A DNA stretch of 64,000 nucleotides from Vibrio maritimus (GTDB taxonomy: Bacteria > Pseudomonadota > Gammaproteobacteria > Enterobacterales > Vibrionaceae). Shown piece by piece: positions 45,559 to 55,742 of this stretch. The stretch spans positions 53,053-117,052 of the forward strand of contig JYJJ01000001.1 in NCBI GenBank assembly GCA_003263775.1, given 5' to 3'. The translations under genes and the position numbers were made by a program. The number at the start of each line of letters is the position of its first letter. Within the stretch, counting starts at the first letter, position 1. The notes below the pieces were generated by a model, which had not been told where the DNA came from, made no database searches, and was given only the letters and a program-made list of their open reading frames with translations.

Positions 45559-46541
45559 ATGAGTATCAGCAATGCAGTAACCAAGAACGAAAACTTCGAC
45601 ACCAACAGTGAGACCGTTGATGTTGTAGAACCTACACTGACTAACGATGACGCCGCTACAGAAGCTGAAGACAAGGATTTGTACGATGCTTCTGCGAAAA
45701 GCTTAGACGCTACCCAGCTCTATCTTGGCGAAATCGGCTTTTCACCACTTTTGACCGCAGAAGAAGAAGTGCTCTACGCAAGACGTGCACTGAAAGGCGA
45801 TGAAGCAGCCCGTAAACGCATGATCGAAAGTAATTTGCGATTAGTGGTTAAGATCTCTCGACGCTACAGTAACCGTGGTCTAGCGCTTCTCGATTTAATT
45901 GAAGAAGGCAACCTAGGCCTTATTCGTGCGGTAGAGAAGTTTGACCCTGAACGTGGCTTCCGTTTCTCAACGTACGCGACATGGTGGATTCGCCAAACGA
46001 TTGAACGTGCTTTGATGAATCAAACGCGCACGATTCGTCTGCCTATCCATGTTGTAAAAGAGCTCAACATTTACCTGCGTACTGCGCGTGAACTGTCCCA
46101 AAAGCTCGACCACGAGCCAACCGCTGAAGAGATCGCACAGAAGCTAGATAAGCCGGTCAGTGATGTCTCTAAGATGCTGAGACTCAATGAACGTATTAGT
46201 TCGGTTGATACGCCAATCGGTGGTGACGGTGAGAAAGCACTGTTGGACATCATTCCGGATTCAACGCATTCAGATCCAGAAGTCTCAACTCAAGATGACG
46301 ACATTAAATCATCGCTTATCCACTGGCTTGATGAACTGAACCCGAAACAAAAAGAAGTGTTGGCACGACGCTTTGGGTTATTAGGCTATGAGCTTCAACT
46401 CTCGAAGAAGTAGGTCGAGAAATCAATCTAACTCGTGAGCGTGTACGTCAGATTCAGGTCGAAGGTCTACGTAGACTGCGTGACATCCTAGTTAAGCAAG
46501 GCTTGAATATGGAATCACTGTTCAACTTTGATGACGATTAA
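45559..46541 (+). CDS. rpoS: RNA polymerase sigma factor RpoS (frame broken by one missing base)
   Basis: RpoS is the stationary-phase and general stress sigma factor. Regions 1.2 to 4 are present: [10 protein letters not shown], the core-binding [12 protein letters not shown], the minus-10 helices [16 protein letters not shown] and region 4.2 [18 protein letters not shown] is missing near 46393 (GAGCCTTCA shortened), which cuts off region 4 in the raw frame. rpoS mutants do arise in laboratory stocks, but the same indel type occurs throughout this window. Corrected length is 327 residues. GGGGGAGG precedes ATG 45559. Confidence 0.93.
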
Positions 46542-46565
46542 ACCTCTATCTAGCTAACCGCAATA

Positions 46566-46591
46566 AAAAAACCGCCGAAAGGCGGTTTTTT
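46566..46591. terminator. Bidirectional terminator after rpoS
   Basis: AAAAAACCGCC/GGCGGTTTTTT with a GAAA loop, 25 bp after rpoS and 26 bp before the end of the convergent SH3 gene. Confidence 0.95.
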
Positions 46592-46616
46592 GTATTCAAA
46601 GCTATGTTTTAAAGCG

Positions 46617-47228
46617 TTATGCCCAGCCGTTAGGACTCTTCTTACGACGTGGAATAATGTGCGGAAGGATAAGGCCAAACAAAAGGCCGATACCCGCAAC
46701 ACCACCACCGTACATGAAGTAACGTAGTAGTAGGTCTTCTTTCTGTGTATCCAGCTTAGCGCGTAGCTCGCGGATTTCAGTTTGAGAAGACGTGAGCTGT
46801 GCGCTGATGTCAGAGTAGTTTTGCTCAAGCTCAGCAATTTGCTTGTTACGTGCTTCTAGTGAGCTGACTAGACCACCTTTCTCGCTGTCCGCTGTTTCGC
46901 GGGCATTTGATAGCTGAGATTTAACTTGAGTCAGTTCTTTCTCAAGGCGAGGTAGGCGTACCGCCATGCTTTCTTGTGTCGTGACGAACTTTGACTCTAC
47001 CCAGCCTTTACGGCCGCGGCTGTCTTGTACTTGTGAGTAGCCCGTTTCACGGTTAGAAGATAGCAGTTGCACTTTGTCACCAGCGTTAATGCTGCCGATG
47101 ATACGATACTGAGCGCTTGGCCCTGAGTGCAGATAGGTAAATAGCTTGTCAGCAATATATCGATCTTGAGCCAACGCCGCAGGAGCAGCGAGTAACGACA
47201 CCATGATCATGCAGATCAGTTTTTTCAC
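46617..47228 (-). CDS. SH3-domain membrane protein, YgiM/TIGR04211 family
   Basis: A 203-residue envelope protein: signal peptide (KKLICMIMVSLLAAPAALAQ), a bacterial SH3 domain (about residues 22-90, RYIADKLFTYLHSGPSAQYR), a long coiled coil (about 95-165) and a C-terminal transmembrane helix (about 170-192) followed by the basic tail RRKKS. Function unknown. It starts with GTG after AAGGGA; an upstream ATG would place 19 non-conserved residues before the signal peptide. Confidence 0.87.
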   Translation of the reverse strand: MKKLICMIMVSLLAAPAALAQDRYIADKLFTYLHSGPSAQYRIIGSINAGDKVQLLSSNRETGYSQVQDSRGRKGWVESKFVTTQESMAVRLPRLEKELTQVKSQLSNARETADSEKGGLVSSLEARNKQIAELEQNYSDISAQLTSSQTEIRELRAKLDTQKEDLLLRYFMYGGGVAGIGLLFGLILPHIIPRRKKSPNGWA

Positions 47229-47363
47229 AGTAAGTCCCTTAAGTGTATCAATGGGGAATGATGAAGAAAGTAGCGCTGGCAGCAAGGCTGATACGCACTC
47301 TCAAATTGTAAACTTTTTAGAATGGGCAAATAGTATGAAGTTTCTTAACCGGGTGCAACAAAG

Positions 47364-47384
47364 AAGGGAGGCAAAGCCTCCCTT
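47364..47384 (-). terminator. Hairpin after pit
   Basis: AAGGGAGGC/GCCTCCCTT with an AAA loop, in the 220-bp gap after the phosphate transporter. On the minus strand CTTTGTTG follows, a modest T-tract. Confidence 0.65.
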
Positions 47385-47448
47385 TATTTGAATTTGAGCC
47401 AAATATGACGTGAGCTTCACATCTCTCTGACTTTATCTAAGCCTTGGC

Positions 47449-48711
47449 TTATGCGCCAAATACCGCTTGCATCATGTAGTAGAATACCACTGCTAGCAGT
47501 GCACCAGCAGGCAGGGTTACTACCCAAGAAGCTACGATGTTACGGACAACGCCTAGGTTAAGCGCTGCGATACCACGAGCGAAACCAACACCCAATACCG
47601 CACCAACTAAAGTCTGTGTTGTCGAGATTGGTAGACCCGTACCAGATGCTAGAACAACGGTACACGCTGTTGCGAGCTGCGCTGCGAAACCACGGCTTGG
47701 AGTTAGCTCAGTGATGCCTGTACCTACAGTAGCCATTACTTTATGACCCATAGTCGCAAGACCCACAACGATACCGATACCACCTAGAGGGAGAATCCAC
47801 CATGCGATAGTGCTCTTAGCTGTGATTTCACCCATGTGCTCTACCGTAGATACAACAGCAGACAGTGGACCAATCGCGTTTGCTACGTCGTTTGAACCAT
47901 GTGCAAATGCCATCGCACAAGCTGTGATAACCATAAGTACGCTGAAGATACCTTCTACGCCGCTAAAGCCATGGTCTTCTTCACGGTCTGCAAACTTGCG
48001 TTGGATGTAGATGTAACCGCCAATCATAACTAGAGACGAAACGCCTGCAGCCCACGCCCACGCTTCCATACCTTCAAGGTGCAAGCCTACGTGTTTTAGA
48101 CCTTTCTTGATGGTTACCAGCGCAATCACCATAGTTGTGATGAACATGTACACTGGAACAAAGCGTTTAGCGTTAAACAGTGGCTTCTCAGTATCAAAGA
48201 TCAGGCGCTGTGCACTGACGAAGATAAGGTAAGCGAAGAAACCAGAAATCACAGGCGTGATAACCCAGCTACCTACGATGCCTTTTACTGAGCCCCAGTC
48301 AACCGCTTCAGTACCCACTGACACACAAGCGAAACCGATGATCGCGCCGATGATTGAGTGAGTGGTCGATACCGGCCAGCCCATGTAAGAAGCGAGCAAT
48401 AGCCAAGTACCTGCCGCCAATAGCGACGACATCATACCGAATACAAGAACGTCTGGCTGGTGAGCAAACAGCGAGGTTTCAATCACACCCTTACGGATAG
48501 TGTCTGTTACCTCACCGCCAGCAAGGTATGCGCCGGCGAATTCGAAGATCATCGCGATGATGATAGCTTGCTTAACTGTTAGAGCTTTAGAGCCAACAGA
48601 AGTACCCATTGCATTGGCAACATCGTTTGCACCGATACCGATCGCCATAAGGAAACCGAACATCGCCGCAACAAGAATCAGGATAGTGCCGTAGTTTGCA
48701 AGAATATCCAT
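47449..48711 (-). CDS. pit: PiT-family inorganic phosphate transporter
   Basis: A 420-residue low-affinity phosphate symporter with about ten helices. The duplicated PiT signature is visible twice: GANDVANAMGTSVGS in the first half and GSNDVANAIGPLSAV in the second. It is downstream of the DUF47 gene on the same strand with a 123-bp gap, forming the usual pair. I saw no Pho box. Confidence 0.93.
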   Translation of the reverse strand: MDILANYGTILILVAAMFGFLMAIGIGANDVANAMGTSVGSKALTVKQAIIIAMIFEFAGAYLAGGEVTDTIRKGVIETSLFAHQPDVLVFGMMSSLLAAGTWLLLASYMGWPVSTTHSIIGAIIGFACVSVGTEAVDWGSVKGIVGSWVITPVISGFFAYLIFVSAQRLIFDTEKPLFNAKRFVPVYMFITTMVIALVTIKKGLKHVGLHLEGMEAWAWAAGVSSLVMIGGYIYIQRKFADREEDHGFSGVEGIFSVLMVITACAMAFAHGSNDVANAIGPLSAVVSTVEHMGEITAKSTIAWWILPLGGIGIVVGLATMGHKVMATVGTGITELTPSRGFAAQLATACTVVLASGTGLPISTTQTLVGAVLGVGFARGIAALNLGVVRNIVASWVVTLPAGALLAVVFYYMMQAVFGA

Positions 48712-48834
48712 TGTAATACCTAGTTTTGTTTCATAACAAGCGGAGCAAAAGTCTGGCGCAGGGCAATCTCTTAAGCATTGTCTGTGCTCAACGCCTAATA
48801 CTTCTTCGCTCTTTGTTACTTAGTTAACGTGTGT

Positions 48835-49515
48835 TTAAGACCTAGACAGCATGAGTTCAAGACGAGCGCCTACGCGCTGAGCTTGATCTGCAATACCGCC
48901 GACCCATTCAAGAATTTTGTACAAGAACATGACATCGATAGGATTCATATCTTGTTCAATCGTCATCAGTTGCTGACGAAGCTGGATTTGCATGGCATCG
49001 GTATCATCTTCGATGACATCGAGTTGGTGAATCATCTCTGCTACCAGAGTCACTTCACGACCTTTAAAGCCCGTCTCAAGCAGTTCATCTAGCTCGTTGA
49101 TAACATTCTGAGCTTGGTTAGCTGCATCAAGACAACGCTTCACGTAAGCGATGAAGTTTTCTTGAAGTGGCGCAGGAATGACAAGTTGGCGACCGTAAAC
49201 ACGACCGGCAATGTCTTTGGCAAGGTTGGCAAGCTTATCTTGCTGCGTCAGTAGCTCTAGCATATCGCTACGGTCTACAGGCAAGAACAGGCCGCGTGGT
49301 AGTTTAAGACGGATCTCACGTTTCAAAACGTCGGCTTCTTTCTCAAGATGAGAAATCTGCGCACGGATCTCCGCTGCTTTCTCCCAATCACCCTTCGAGC
49401 TAGTCTCGAAGAAGTTTACTAGATGAGAGCAACATTCTGTTACGCACACAACGTGGCGCTGCAAAGGCTTAATTGGGGACTTTGCAAATAACCCCATAAT
49501 TGTATTTACTGGCAT
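48835..49515 (-). CDS. TIGR00153/DUF47 PhoU-like phosphate-transport partner
   Basis: A 226-residue all-helical protein of the DUF47 (Pit accessory, YkaA-like) family. It begins MPVNTIMGLFAKSPIKPLQ, and the PhoU-like metal-binding acidic residues occur in EKEADVLKREI and VIEDDTDAMQ. These proteins pair with PiT transporters and are thought to regulate them. It is the first gene of the pair with pit and is divergent from ygiF. Confidence 0.92.
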   Translation of the reverse strand: MPVNTIMGLFAKSPIKPLQRHVVCVTECCSHLVNFFETSSKGDWEKAAEIRAQISHLEKEADVLKREIRLKLPRGLFLPVDRSDMLELLTQQDKLANLAKDIAGRVYGRQLVIPAPLQENFIAYVKRCLDAANQAQNVINELDELLETGFKGREVTLVAEMIHQLDVIEDDTDAMQIQLRQQLMTIEQDMNPIDVMFLYKILEWVGGIADQAQRVGARLELMLSRS

Positions 49516-49719
49516 GGTTGTTCAACCTAATTAATATAACCTGAAATAAACATACACCAATATCATGGTGAAATGTTGAGCGATGCTATAAAGCGCGCAT
49601 GTTAACCCATTAAAACGCCGATTTAAACTGTTTTAGATCATCATTTGGGTGATATTTGTCACTTGCTGATTAGTACAATTGCTCATATCCTGTTGTGAGT
49701 GTCCCCGAAAGGTAAAACT

Positions 49720-51235
49720 ATGGAAACCGAGATAGAACTGAAGTTTTTTGTTTCTCCTGATTTTTCAGAAACTTTGCTCAGCAAGATTGCGGAAACAAAA
49801 GTACTTCAGCACAGTTGTCGCGAGTTAGGAAACACTTACTTCGACACCCCCGATAACTGGCTTCGTCAGCATGACATTGGACTGAGAATTCGTCGTTTCG
49901 ATGATGTTTTTGTGCAAACCATGAAAACCGCCGGTCGCGTTGTTGCGGGATTGCATCAACGTCCTGAATTTAATGCTGAACACACATCAAATGACCCTGA
50001 TCTGGCGCTACATCCCCTCGACATCTACCCTGAAGGGCGCAGTGTTGAAGAGCTACAAGCTCAATTGGTGCCGATTTTTGCCACCGATTTTACCCGTGAG
50101 CAATGGTTGATTGGTATGGCCGATGGTAGTCAGGTAGAAGTGGCGTTTGACCAAGGTTTAGTGTCATCTGGGGACAAAACTTACCCTATCTGTGAAGTCG
50201 AACTTGAGCTGAAGTCTGGTCAAACAGACGCGCTATTTACGCTTGCTCGCGCCTTCTGTGAAGCGGGCGGCATCCGTCTTGGTAACCTAAGCAAAGCCGC
50301 GCGAGGCTATCGTCTAGCGGCGGATTATGCCGGCGATCCGGTGAAAAGCTGGAACTGGTGGACACTACGGATACAGACAGTGTTGAAACCTGCTTTATTC
50401 AATCTCTCGAACACGCCTTAGCGCATTGGCACTACCACGAGCAGATCTACACCGAACACGAGTCGATTGAGGCGCTGCTCGAAATCAGCCACGCGCTGAG
50501 CTTTATTCGCCAAACTTTGACCGTATATGGCAGTATCGTACCTCACGCGCTAGTGCTATCGTCAGGCAAGAGCTGAAATGGCTAGAGCAAGAACTTGCTT
50601 GGCTAAAGAGCTATGAACATTTTGAAACACTTTTGGAAGACAAAGGGCACGTGCTGCGTAAGCTTGATGCTCGAAAATTCCTCGTTTCAGAGCTCAAAGA
50701 ACGCGAGCAAGACCTGCCAGATCGCGAAGAAATGCTGCGACTGATTCATTCTGGGCGTTATGCGGGTCTGCTACTTGATCTTAGCCGTTGGATTCTATCT
50801 CGCGGTTGGCAGCCGTTTTTAGATGACAAAGCACGTGAGAAGATGGCTCAGTCAATTAAGCCATTCTCGATGCAGCAGTTGGCGCGCACTTGGGCAGAGC
50901 TGATGGATGCGTTCCCGCCAGAAAAATCACTGACGCGTCAGGAGTACATTGAGCAGCAGTACCGACTGATGCGCAACCTGTACACGGGTGTTGGTTTCGC
51001 TAGCCTATACAGTATGGAAGAGCGCAATAACTTCCGTCTGCCGTGGGCGGACTTGCTGCAAGGCATCGATGATTTGCTAATGTTAGAGCTTTTAGAGCCG
51101 CTGGTTGAAAAACTGGAAGGGGAAGAGCGTGAGCAGCTTGAGCGCTGGCTACGTCGCCAAGAGAGCTCGATTCTGCACGCCATGGAGCAAACTAGGCAAA
51201 TCAGTATTGAAGCTGAGCCATACTGGCAAAACTAG
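49720..51235 (+). CDS. ygiF: CYTH-CHAD inorganic triphosphatase YgiF (frame broken twice)
   Basis: The N-terminal CYTH domain (about residues 1-200, opening METEIELKFFV with the ExExK motif) hydrolyses inorganic triphosphate; the C-terminal CHAD domain (about 215-500) is His- and charge-rich and binds polyphosphate. Two bases are missing, near 50347 (run of A before LELVDTTDTD) and near 50552 (before SAIVRQELKWLEQEL). Corrected length is 505 residues. The start at 49720 follows AAAGG; a frame beginning at 49699 adds seven residues without support. Confidence 0.9.
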
Positions 51236-51247
51236 TACCAGTTAGAG

Positions 51248-51276
51248 TAAGGAGGCTATAAGCCTCCTTATTTTTT
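51248..51276. terminator. Terminator of ygiF
   Basis: A ten-base-pair stem (TAAGGAGGCT/AGCCTCCTTA) with an ATA loop and six T. It overlaps the end of the convergent ion channel gene. Confidence 0.9.
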
Positions 51277-52038
51277 CTCGCGCTCTAGCGATTCAATTTT
51301 CTGCTCCATTTTCTCCAGCTTATGCAAAATCACCTCTTGCTGATTAAGCACCTTCTGCAGCATCACTTCTTTGTGTTTGGAGCGTCTTTCATCCATAGAG
51401 CTAGGTGAGGACAAGAGTGATGTTATCAAGCCTGAGGTCATCCCGAACATACCGACACCGCAGATAATAATGAGCCCAGCCAAAACCTTACCTGTGGCAG
51501 TAACTGGGTAATGATCGCCGTAACCGACTGTCGATACGGTAACAAAAGCCCACCAAACCGCGTCACCAATATGCTGGATATTCGCATCAGGGTCACCACT
51601 TTCCGCCCACATAATCAGCCCCGCGCCCACCGTAATTAGCAGCACAAGCAGTAGCAGGATCGAGGCGATCGTCGTCTCATGCTTGTTGCGAGCAAGCTGT
51701 CTCAATAAGGTTTCACCAGAGCGAATGACAAGCACTACGCGGAAAATATGAAAGACACGAGCAAAGCGCAGTGGCTCGATCATCGGCAGACTGGCGAGGA
51801 AATCGATCCAATGCGTTTTCATAAATTGCACTCGATCTGTGGAGCGGATCAGATCCACAACAAGTTGCAGAATAAATAAGCTACAGATAATAAAGTCGAG
51901 GCCGATAAGAACAGTACGCTCATCCTCGTTGATGGGAGCAAACAATAAGGCTGAGATCACAAATAGAGCCATAAAAGAGAGGATAAGTGACAATAAACTC
52001 AGAGGCTTAACTTCAGTTTTGGTATCATTTGCTTTCAT
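51268..52038 (-). CDS. Voltage-gated-type potassium channel
   Basis: A 256-residue inner-membrane ion channel of the voltage-gated superfamily: five to six helices, with the K+ selectivity filter TVSTVGYGD at about residues 168-176. An Arg-containing segment (RFARVFHIFRVVLVIRS) resembles an S4 voltage sensor with fewer charges. The C-terminus (about 220-256) is a Lys/Glu/Gln coiled coil likely to aid tetramer assembly. Physiological role unknown. Confidence 0.88.
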   Translation of the reverse strand: MKANDTKTEVKPLSLLSLILSFMALFVISALLFAPINEDERTVLIGLDFIICSLFILQLVVDLIRSTDRVQFMKTHWIDFLASLPMIEPLRFARVFHIFRVVLVIRSGETLLRQLARNKHETTIASILLLLVLLITVGAGLIMWAESGDPDANIQHIGDAVWWAFVTVSTVGYGDHYPVTATGKVLAGLIIICGVGMFGMTSGLITSLLSSPSSMDERRSKHKEVMLQKVLNQQEVILHKLEKMEQKIESLEREKK

Positions 52039-52171
52039 ACGAGGCTCGAAATAAATAACTTGGTCTCATGAGTCACAATTCCCCCTACGGCTTTGGCATG
52101 CAGGCAAGTGATGATGACATTCAGTTAGAGAAAGATTCTCTAACTATATAATAATTAATGGAGAACGGATA

Positions 52172-53428
52172 ATGACCGCACTGACATTTAAACCATGGGA
52201 GCGACTCATCACCGATGTACGCTTGATCCCTAAGATGTTGATGTTGATGATTTTTAGTACCGTATTGCTGATTGGTAAGCAGTTGTGGGATGCAAGCACA
52301 TTTTACGACTCCCTTCTTGCCGCAACCCAGAACGAAGCAATTGCTCAGCAGCACTACGAAGCCTATCTAATTCAAGTCGTATGGCAGACAGCCCTAATGA
52401 TTGTTCTCTTCGTGGCTCTACTGCTGTTTGCCGCGAAAACGATGCTTAAGCAGACCAACTACTTGAGTGACGCGATAAAACGCATGGCTGACAAAGATCT
52501 TACCGTTCCTGTGCTGATGGAATGTAAAGATGAATACGGCGATGTGGCGCGTGAACTAGAGAAAACGCGTGTCCACCTGCAAGACATCATCAAGACTCAG
52601 GTGGCGACCTCTCAAGAGCTCGCAACCCTGACCGAGATCATGACACTCAGCATGTCTGAGACCAAAGAGTCTTCTCAAGAAGAGTTCCAAGAAATTGATC
52701 AACTGGCGACGGCAATGAGCGAAATGACGTCGACGGTACAAACTGTAGCTGATCATGCGCACAATGCTTCACAGCTGACTGAGCAAGCGTCGGGTCAAGC
52801 CGAGACAGGTCAGCGCTTTGTGCAAGGTACCGTGACTAAGATGAGCGAACTGTCGAATGACATCTCTGCATCAGCCCAGGCGGTTAACCAAGTTGAAGAA
52901 CGTGTTGAATCGATTGGCAGTGTTGTTGGTACTATTCAAGGCATTTCAGAGCAAACAAACTTACTTGCGCTTAATGCGGCGATTGAAGCAGCACGTGCGG
53001 GTGAAGCTGGTCGTGGTTTTGCGGTAGTAGCGGATGAAGTACGTAACCTAGCGCAGCGCACGCAGCAAGCGACGGTTGAGATCCAAGAGATGATTTCTCA
53101 TCTGCAATCGAGCGCGAATTCCGCGGTAGAGCTGATGGAGAAAAGTGTGGTTGAAGCTGCAGATGGCGTGGAGCTTGTGACCAATGCTGGTGCTGAGCTT
53201 GATGGTATCGTTAGCCAAGTAAACCAAATCAATGACATGAACTTCCAAATCGCGACCGCAGCGGGTCAGCAAAGCAGCGTAGCGGAAGAGATGAACCAAA
53301 ACCTCACCAACGTTCGTGAGTTGGTTGAAGCGTCAGTGACAGTGGTGACTGAGTTGCTTGAGACATCTGAGATGATGCAAAACAACGCCGAAGAGCTGGA
53401 CGGAAAGATCAAATCATTCCGAGTTTAA
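52172..53428 (+). CDS. Methyl-accepting chemotaxis protein with a minimal periplasmic loop
   Basis: A 418-residue chemoreceptor: helix 1 (about residues 20-38), a periplasmic segment of only about 28 residues, helix 2 (about 67-88), a HAMP domain (about 90-142) and a complete signalling domain with hairpin tip [19 protein letters not shown]. The loop is too short for a normal ligand-binding domain, so it probably senses through the membrane, HAMP or a partner. No C-terminal CheR-tethering pentapeptide is present (it ends IKSFRV). The region before it has no other gene. Confidence 0.93.
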   Translation: MTALTFKPWERLITDVRLIPKMLMLMIFSTVLLIGKQLWDASTFYDSLLAATQNEAIAQQHYEAYLIQVVWQTALMIVLFVALLLFAAKTMLKQTNYLSDAIKRMADKDLTVPVLMECKDEYGDVARELEKTRVHLQDIIKTQVATSQELATLTEIMTLSMSETKESSQEEFQEIDQLATAMSEMTSTVQTVADHAHNASQLTEQASGQAETGQRFVQGTVTKMSELSNDISASAQAVNQVEERVESIGSVVGTIQGISEQTNLLALNAAIEAARAGEAGRGFAVVADEVRNLAQRTQQATVEIQEMISHLQSSANSAVELMEKSVVEAADGVELVTNAGAELDGIVSQVNQINDMNFQIATAAGQQSSVAEEMNQNLTNVRELVEASVTVVTELLETSEMMQNNAEELDGKIKSFRV

Positions 53429-53467
53429 TTCGAGTTCAGTGTGTTTAAGTAAAAGCTTAAGCCTTAA

Positions 53468-53507
53468 AAAAAAGCGGCTTACTTGATATCAAGTGAGCCG
53501 CTTTTTT
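53468..53507. terminator. Terminator after the chemoreceptor gene
   Basis: A long stem AAAAAAGCGGCTTACTT with its complement (one G-T pair) around GATATC, with A-run and T-run flanks. It lies between the convergent chemoreceptor and panC genes. Confidence 0.93.
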
Positions 53508-53534
53508 ATTGTTTGATAATCATGACGAGGATGA

Positions 53535-54428
53535 TTATTGATTCTCTTCGCTGCTAGCTTCAGATTCGACAGGGGTTTGCTGGAGCTCAAGCACCTGATT
53601 GTCAATCAAGCGTGCCTTACCCAAGAACGCGGACATCAAAATGACCGCATGAGTCGAACTTTCGCTGATCGCTTGTAGTGAGTGTGCATCACGAATGAAA
53701 ATCTCATCCGGGTGCAGGCCAGCAGCACGCAGTTGATCATTGGCATCTTCGACAATCGACGCGTAGTCGTCACGGCCGCCACGAATGGCACTGTTCACCC
53801 AACGCATGGTTTTGGCAAGCACCGGTGCACGTTGACGCTCATCCATAGTGAGATAACCATTACGCGAGCTCATTGCTAGGCCGTCCATTTCACGGACAGT
53901 CGGCACACCAATGATCTCGATATTCATCGCCAGATCGCTCACCATTTGACGGATCAGAGCCAGCTGTTGGTAGTCTTTCTCACCAAAGCAAGCCACGTCA
54001 GGTTGCACGATATTAAATAGCTTAGCGACGATGGTGGCAACGCCTCTAAAGTGGCCTGGACGCGATGCGCCTTCTAGCATGTGTGAGATGCCCGGTACTT
54101 CAACGAAGGTCTGTTTGTCTAGGCCTTGCGGGTACATCACTTCAGGTGTCGGTGTGAAGACCAAGTCGACCCCTTCTGCGGTCAGCTTACTGAGGTCATC
54201 TTCCAGCGTGCGTGGATAGTTGTTGAGGTCATCCGCGCGTTCAAACTGCATAGGGTTAACAAAGATACTCGCTACCACTACATCTGCATTCTCACGAGCT
54301 TTACGCATCAGCGTTAGGTGACCTTCGTGAAGGTTACCCATAGTCGGAACAAAGGCAATTCGGCGTTGTTCACGCTTTAGCTGAGCAATTTGCTCTCTAA
54401 GTTCTGCAATATCAGCGAAAGTTTGCAT
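53535..54428 (-). CDS. panC: Pantothenate synthetase
   Basis: PanC joins pantoate and beta-alanine using ATP, completing pantothenate (vitamin B5). The HIGH-type motif is [11 protein letters not shown] and the KMSKS-like one is AMSSRNGYL. The length, 297 residues, is slightly more than E. coli owing to an acidic C-terminal tail. It starts eight bases after panB and shares its transcript. Confidence 0.96.
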   Translation of the reverse strand: MQTFADIAELREQIAQLKREQRRIAFVPTMGNLHEGHLTLMRKARENADVVVASIFVNPMQFERADDLNNYPRTLEDDLSKLTAEGVDLVFTPTPEVMYPQGLDKQTFVEVPGISHMLEGASRPGHFRGVATIVAKLFNIVQPDVACFGEKDYQQLALIRQMVSDLAMNIEIIGVPTVREMDGLAMSSRNGYLTMDERQRAPVLAKTMRWVNSAIRGGRDDYASIVEDANDQLRAAGLHPDEIFIRDAHSLQAISESSTHAVILMSAFLGKARLIDNQVLELQQTPVESEASSEENQ

Positions 54429-54436
54429 GATTCCCC

Positions 54437-55232
54437 CTAGGCAATCGTATGAGCGTCGTCTGGGAAAGCACCGCTTTCCACATCCGCGATATATTTAGCA
54501 ACGGCGCTACGCATGTCGCCCGTTTCAGCCAAAAAGTTCTTTGAGAATTTAGGCATGTAGTTCGCTGAAATGCCAAACATGTCATGCATAACTAGGATCT
54601 GACCATCGGTGCCATTGCCGGCGCCAATGCCGATAACAGGAACATCAAGCACTTCCGTAATGCGCGCAGCAAGTTCAGCAGGAACACACTCAAGCAGAAT
54701 GATCTGTGCGCCTGCTTCTTGCAGTGCAAGTGCATCACGTACCATTTTGTCGGCGTTCTTTTGATCGCGGCCTTGTACCTTGTAGCCACCAAAGATGTTC
54801 ACACTTTGTGGGGTTAGACCTAGGTGAGCACAAACGGGAACCGCACGCTCAGTCAACATTCTTACTGTATCAACCAGCCAGTCGCCACCCTCTAGCTTCA
54901 CCATGTTTGCGCCAGCGCGCATCAGTGTTGCTGCGCTTTGACACGCTTGCTCTGGAGTTGCGTAGCTCATGAATGGCATATCAGCCATCAATAAGCAGTT
55001 AGGGCTACCAGCACGCACTGCGCGCGTGTGATAGGCGATGTCTTCGACAGTCACTGGCAAGGTGTCGTTGTGGCCTTGCAGTACCATGCCGAGTGAGTCG
55101 CCGACTAAAATAACAGGCATCTCTTGGCTTTCAAACAAAGCCGCAAAGCTCGCATCATACGCGGTGGATGTTGCAAATTTGCGACCTTTCGTTTTTCCAC
55201 TTCATGAGGTCGTTAATGTTGATTTTTTTCAT
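54437..55232 (-). CDS. panB: 3-methyl-2-oxobutanoate hydroxymethyltransferase (one extra base)
   Basis: PanB makes ketopantoate, the first committed step to pantothenate. [11 protein letters not shown] and the metal-binding DMPFMSY are intact. The true start is ATG 55232 with upstream AAGGA; the frame is interrupted by an extra base in the A-run at about 55187-55189 (minus strand GAAAGGTCGC for GAAGGTCGC). Removing it gives MKKININDL through [13 protein letters not shown] and a 264-residue protein, exactly the E. coli length. It lies 24 bp after folK. Confidence 0.93.
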
Positions 55233-55256
55233 TTTTAATCCTTATTAGGGGCTTGG

Positions 55257-55742
55257 CTAGGATTGCCAAACTCTGAGCCCGTTGCGGTCGACTTGGTCGA
55301 TAAGTGCAGTAAGCTCAGTCCCGTCAGGGAGTTGTAAATTTGGTGCGATTTCCATAAGCGGATAGAGAACGAACTCACGTTGTTTCATCCCGTAGTGTGG
55401 AACGGTTAAGCGCTCGGAATCGATCACCTCATTGCCGTAAAGAATGATGTCGAGATCGAGAGTTCTTGGGCCCCATCTCTCATCTTTACGGACACGCCCA
55501 CGTTCCAGTTCGATAGCTTGGGTGCAATCGAGCAGTTCCAAAGGCGTTAATTCAGTAGAAACCTTTGCCACAGCATTGATGTAGTCGGGCTGATCTTGTG
55601 GCCCCATCGGTGTGCTGCTGTAAAGGGAAGAGCAAGCTAGTAGCTCGCTCTTTGGTAGTGTTTTTAATGCCTCAATAGCCACTTTGGCTTGTGAGACAGG
55701 ATCGGAAAGGTTACTGCCTATCGCAATGTAGCAAATGGTCAT
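55257..55742 (-). CDS. folK: 6-hydroxymethyl-7,8-dihydropterin pyrophosphokinase
   Basis: FolK activates the pterin for folate synthesis. It begins [12 protein letters not shown] and carries the signature ERGRVRKDERWGPRTLDLDI, whose last half holds the Mg-binding Asp pair. Length 161 residues. Its start overlaps the pcnB stop by one base, and panB follows, so the folate and pantothenate genes share an operon with pcnB. Confidence 0.95.
   Translation of the reverse strand: MTICYIAIGSNLSDPVSQAKVAIEALKTLPKSELLACSSLYSSTPMGPQDQPDYINAVAKVSTELTPLELLDCTQAIELERGRVRKDERWGPRTLDLDIILYGNEVIDSERLTVPHYGMKQREFVLYPLMEIAPNLQLPDGTELTALIDQVDRNGLRVWQS

Noticed and set aside
45559..46541. rpoS as a genuine loss-of-function mutant
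   Set aside because: Such mutants occur, but the CC-to-C deletion is the same kind as in at least five essential genes in the window, so an error is the simpler explanation.
46550..46837. Minus-strand ORF across the rpoS terminator
   Set aside because: It is a shifted frame of the SH3 protein gene and reads through a terminator hairpin.
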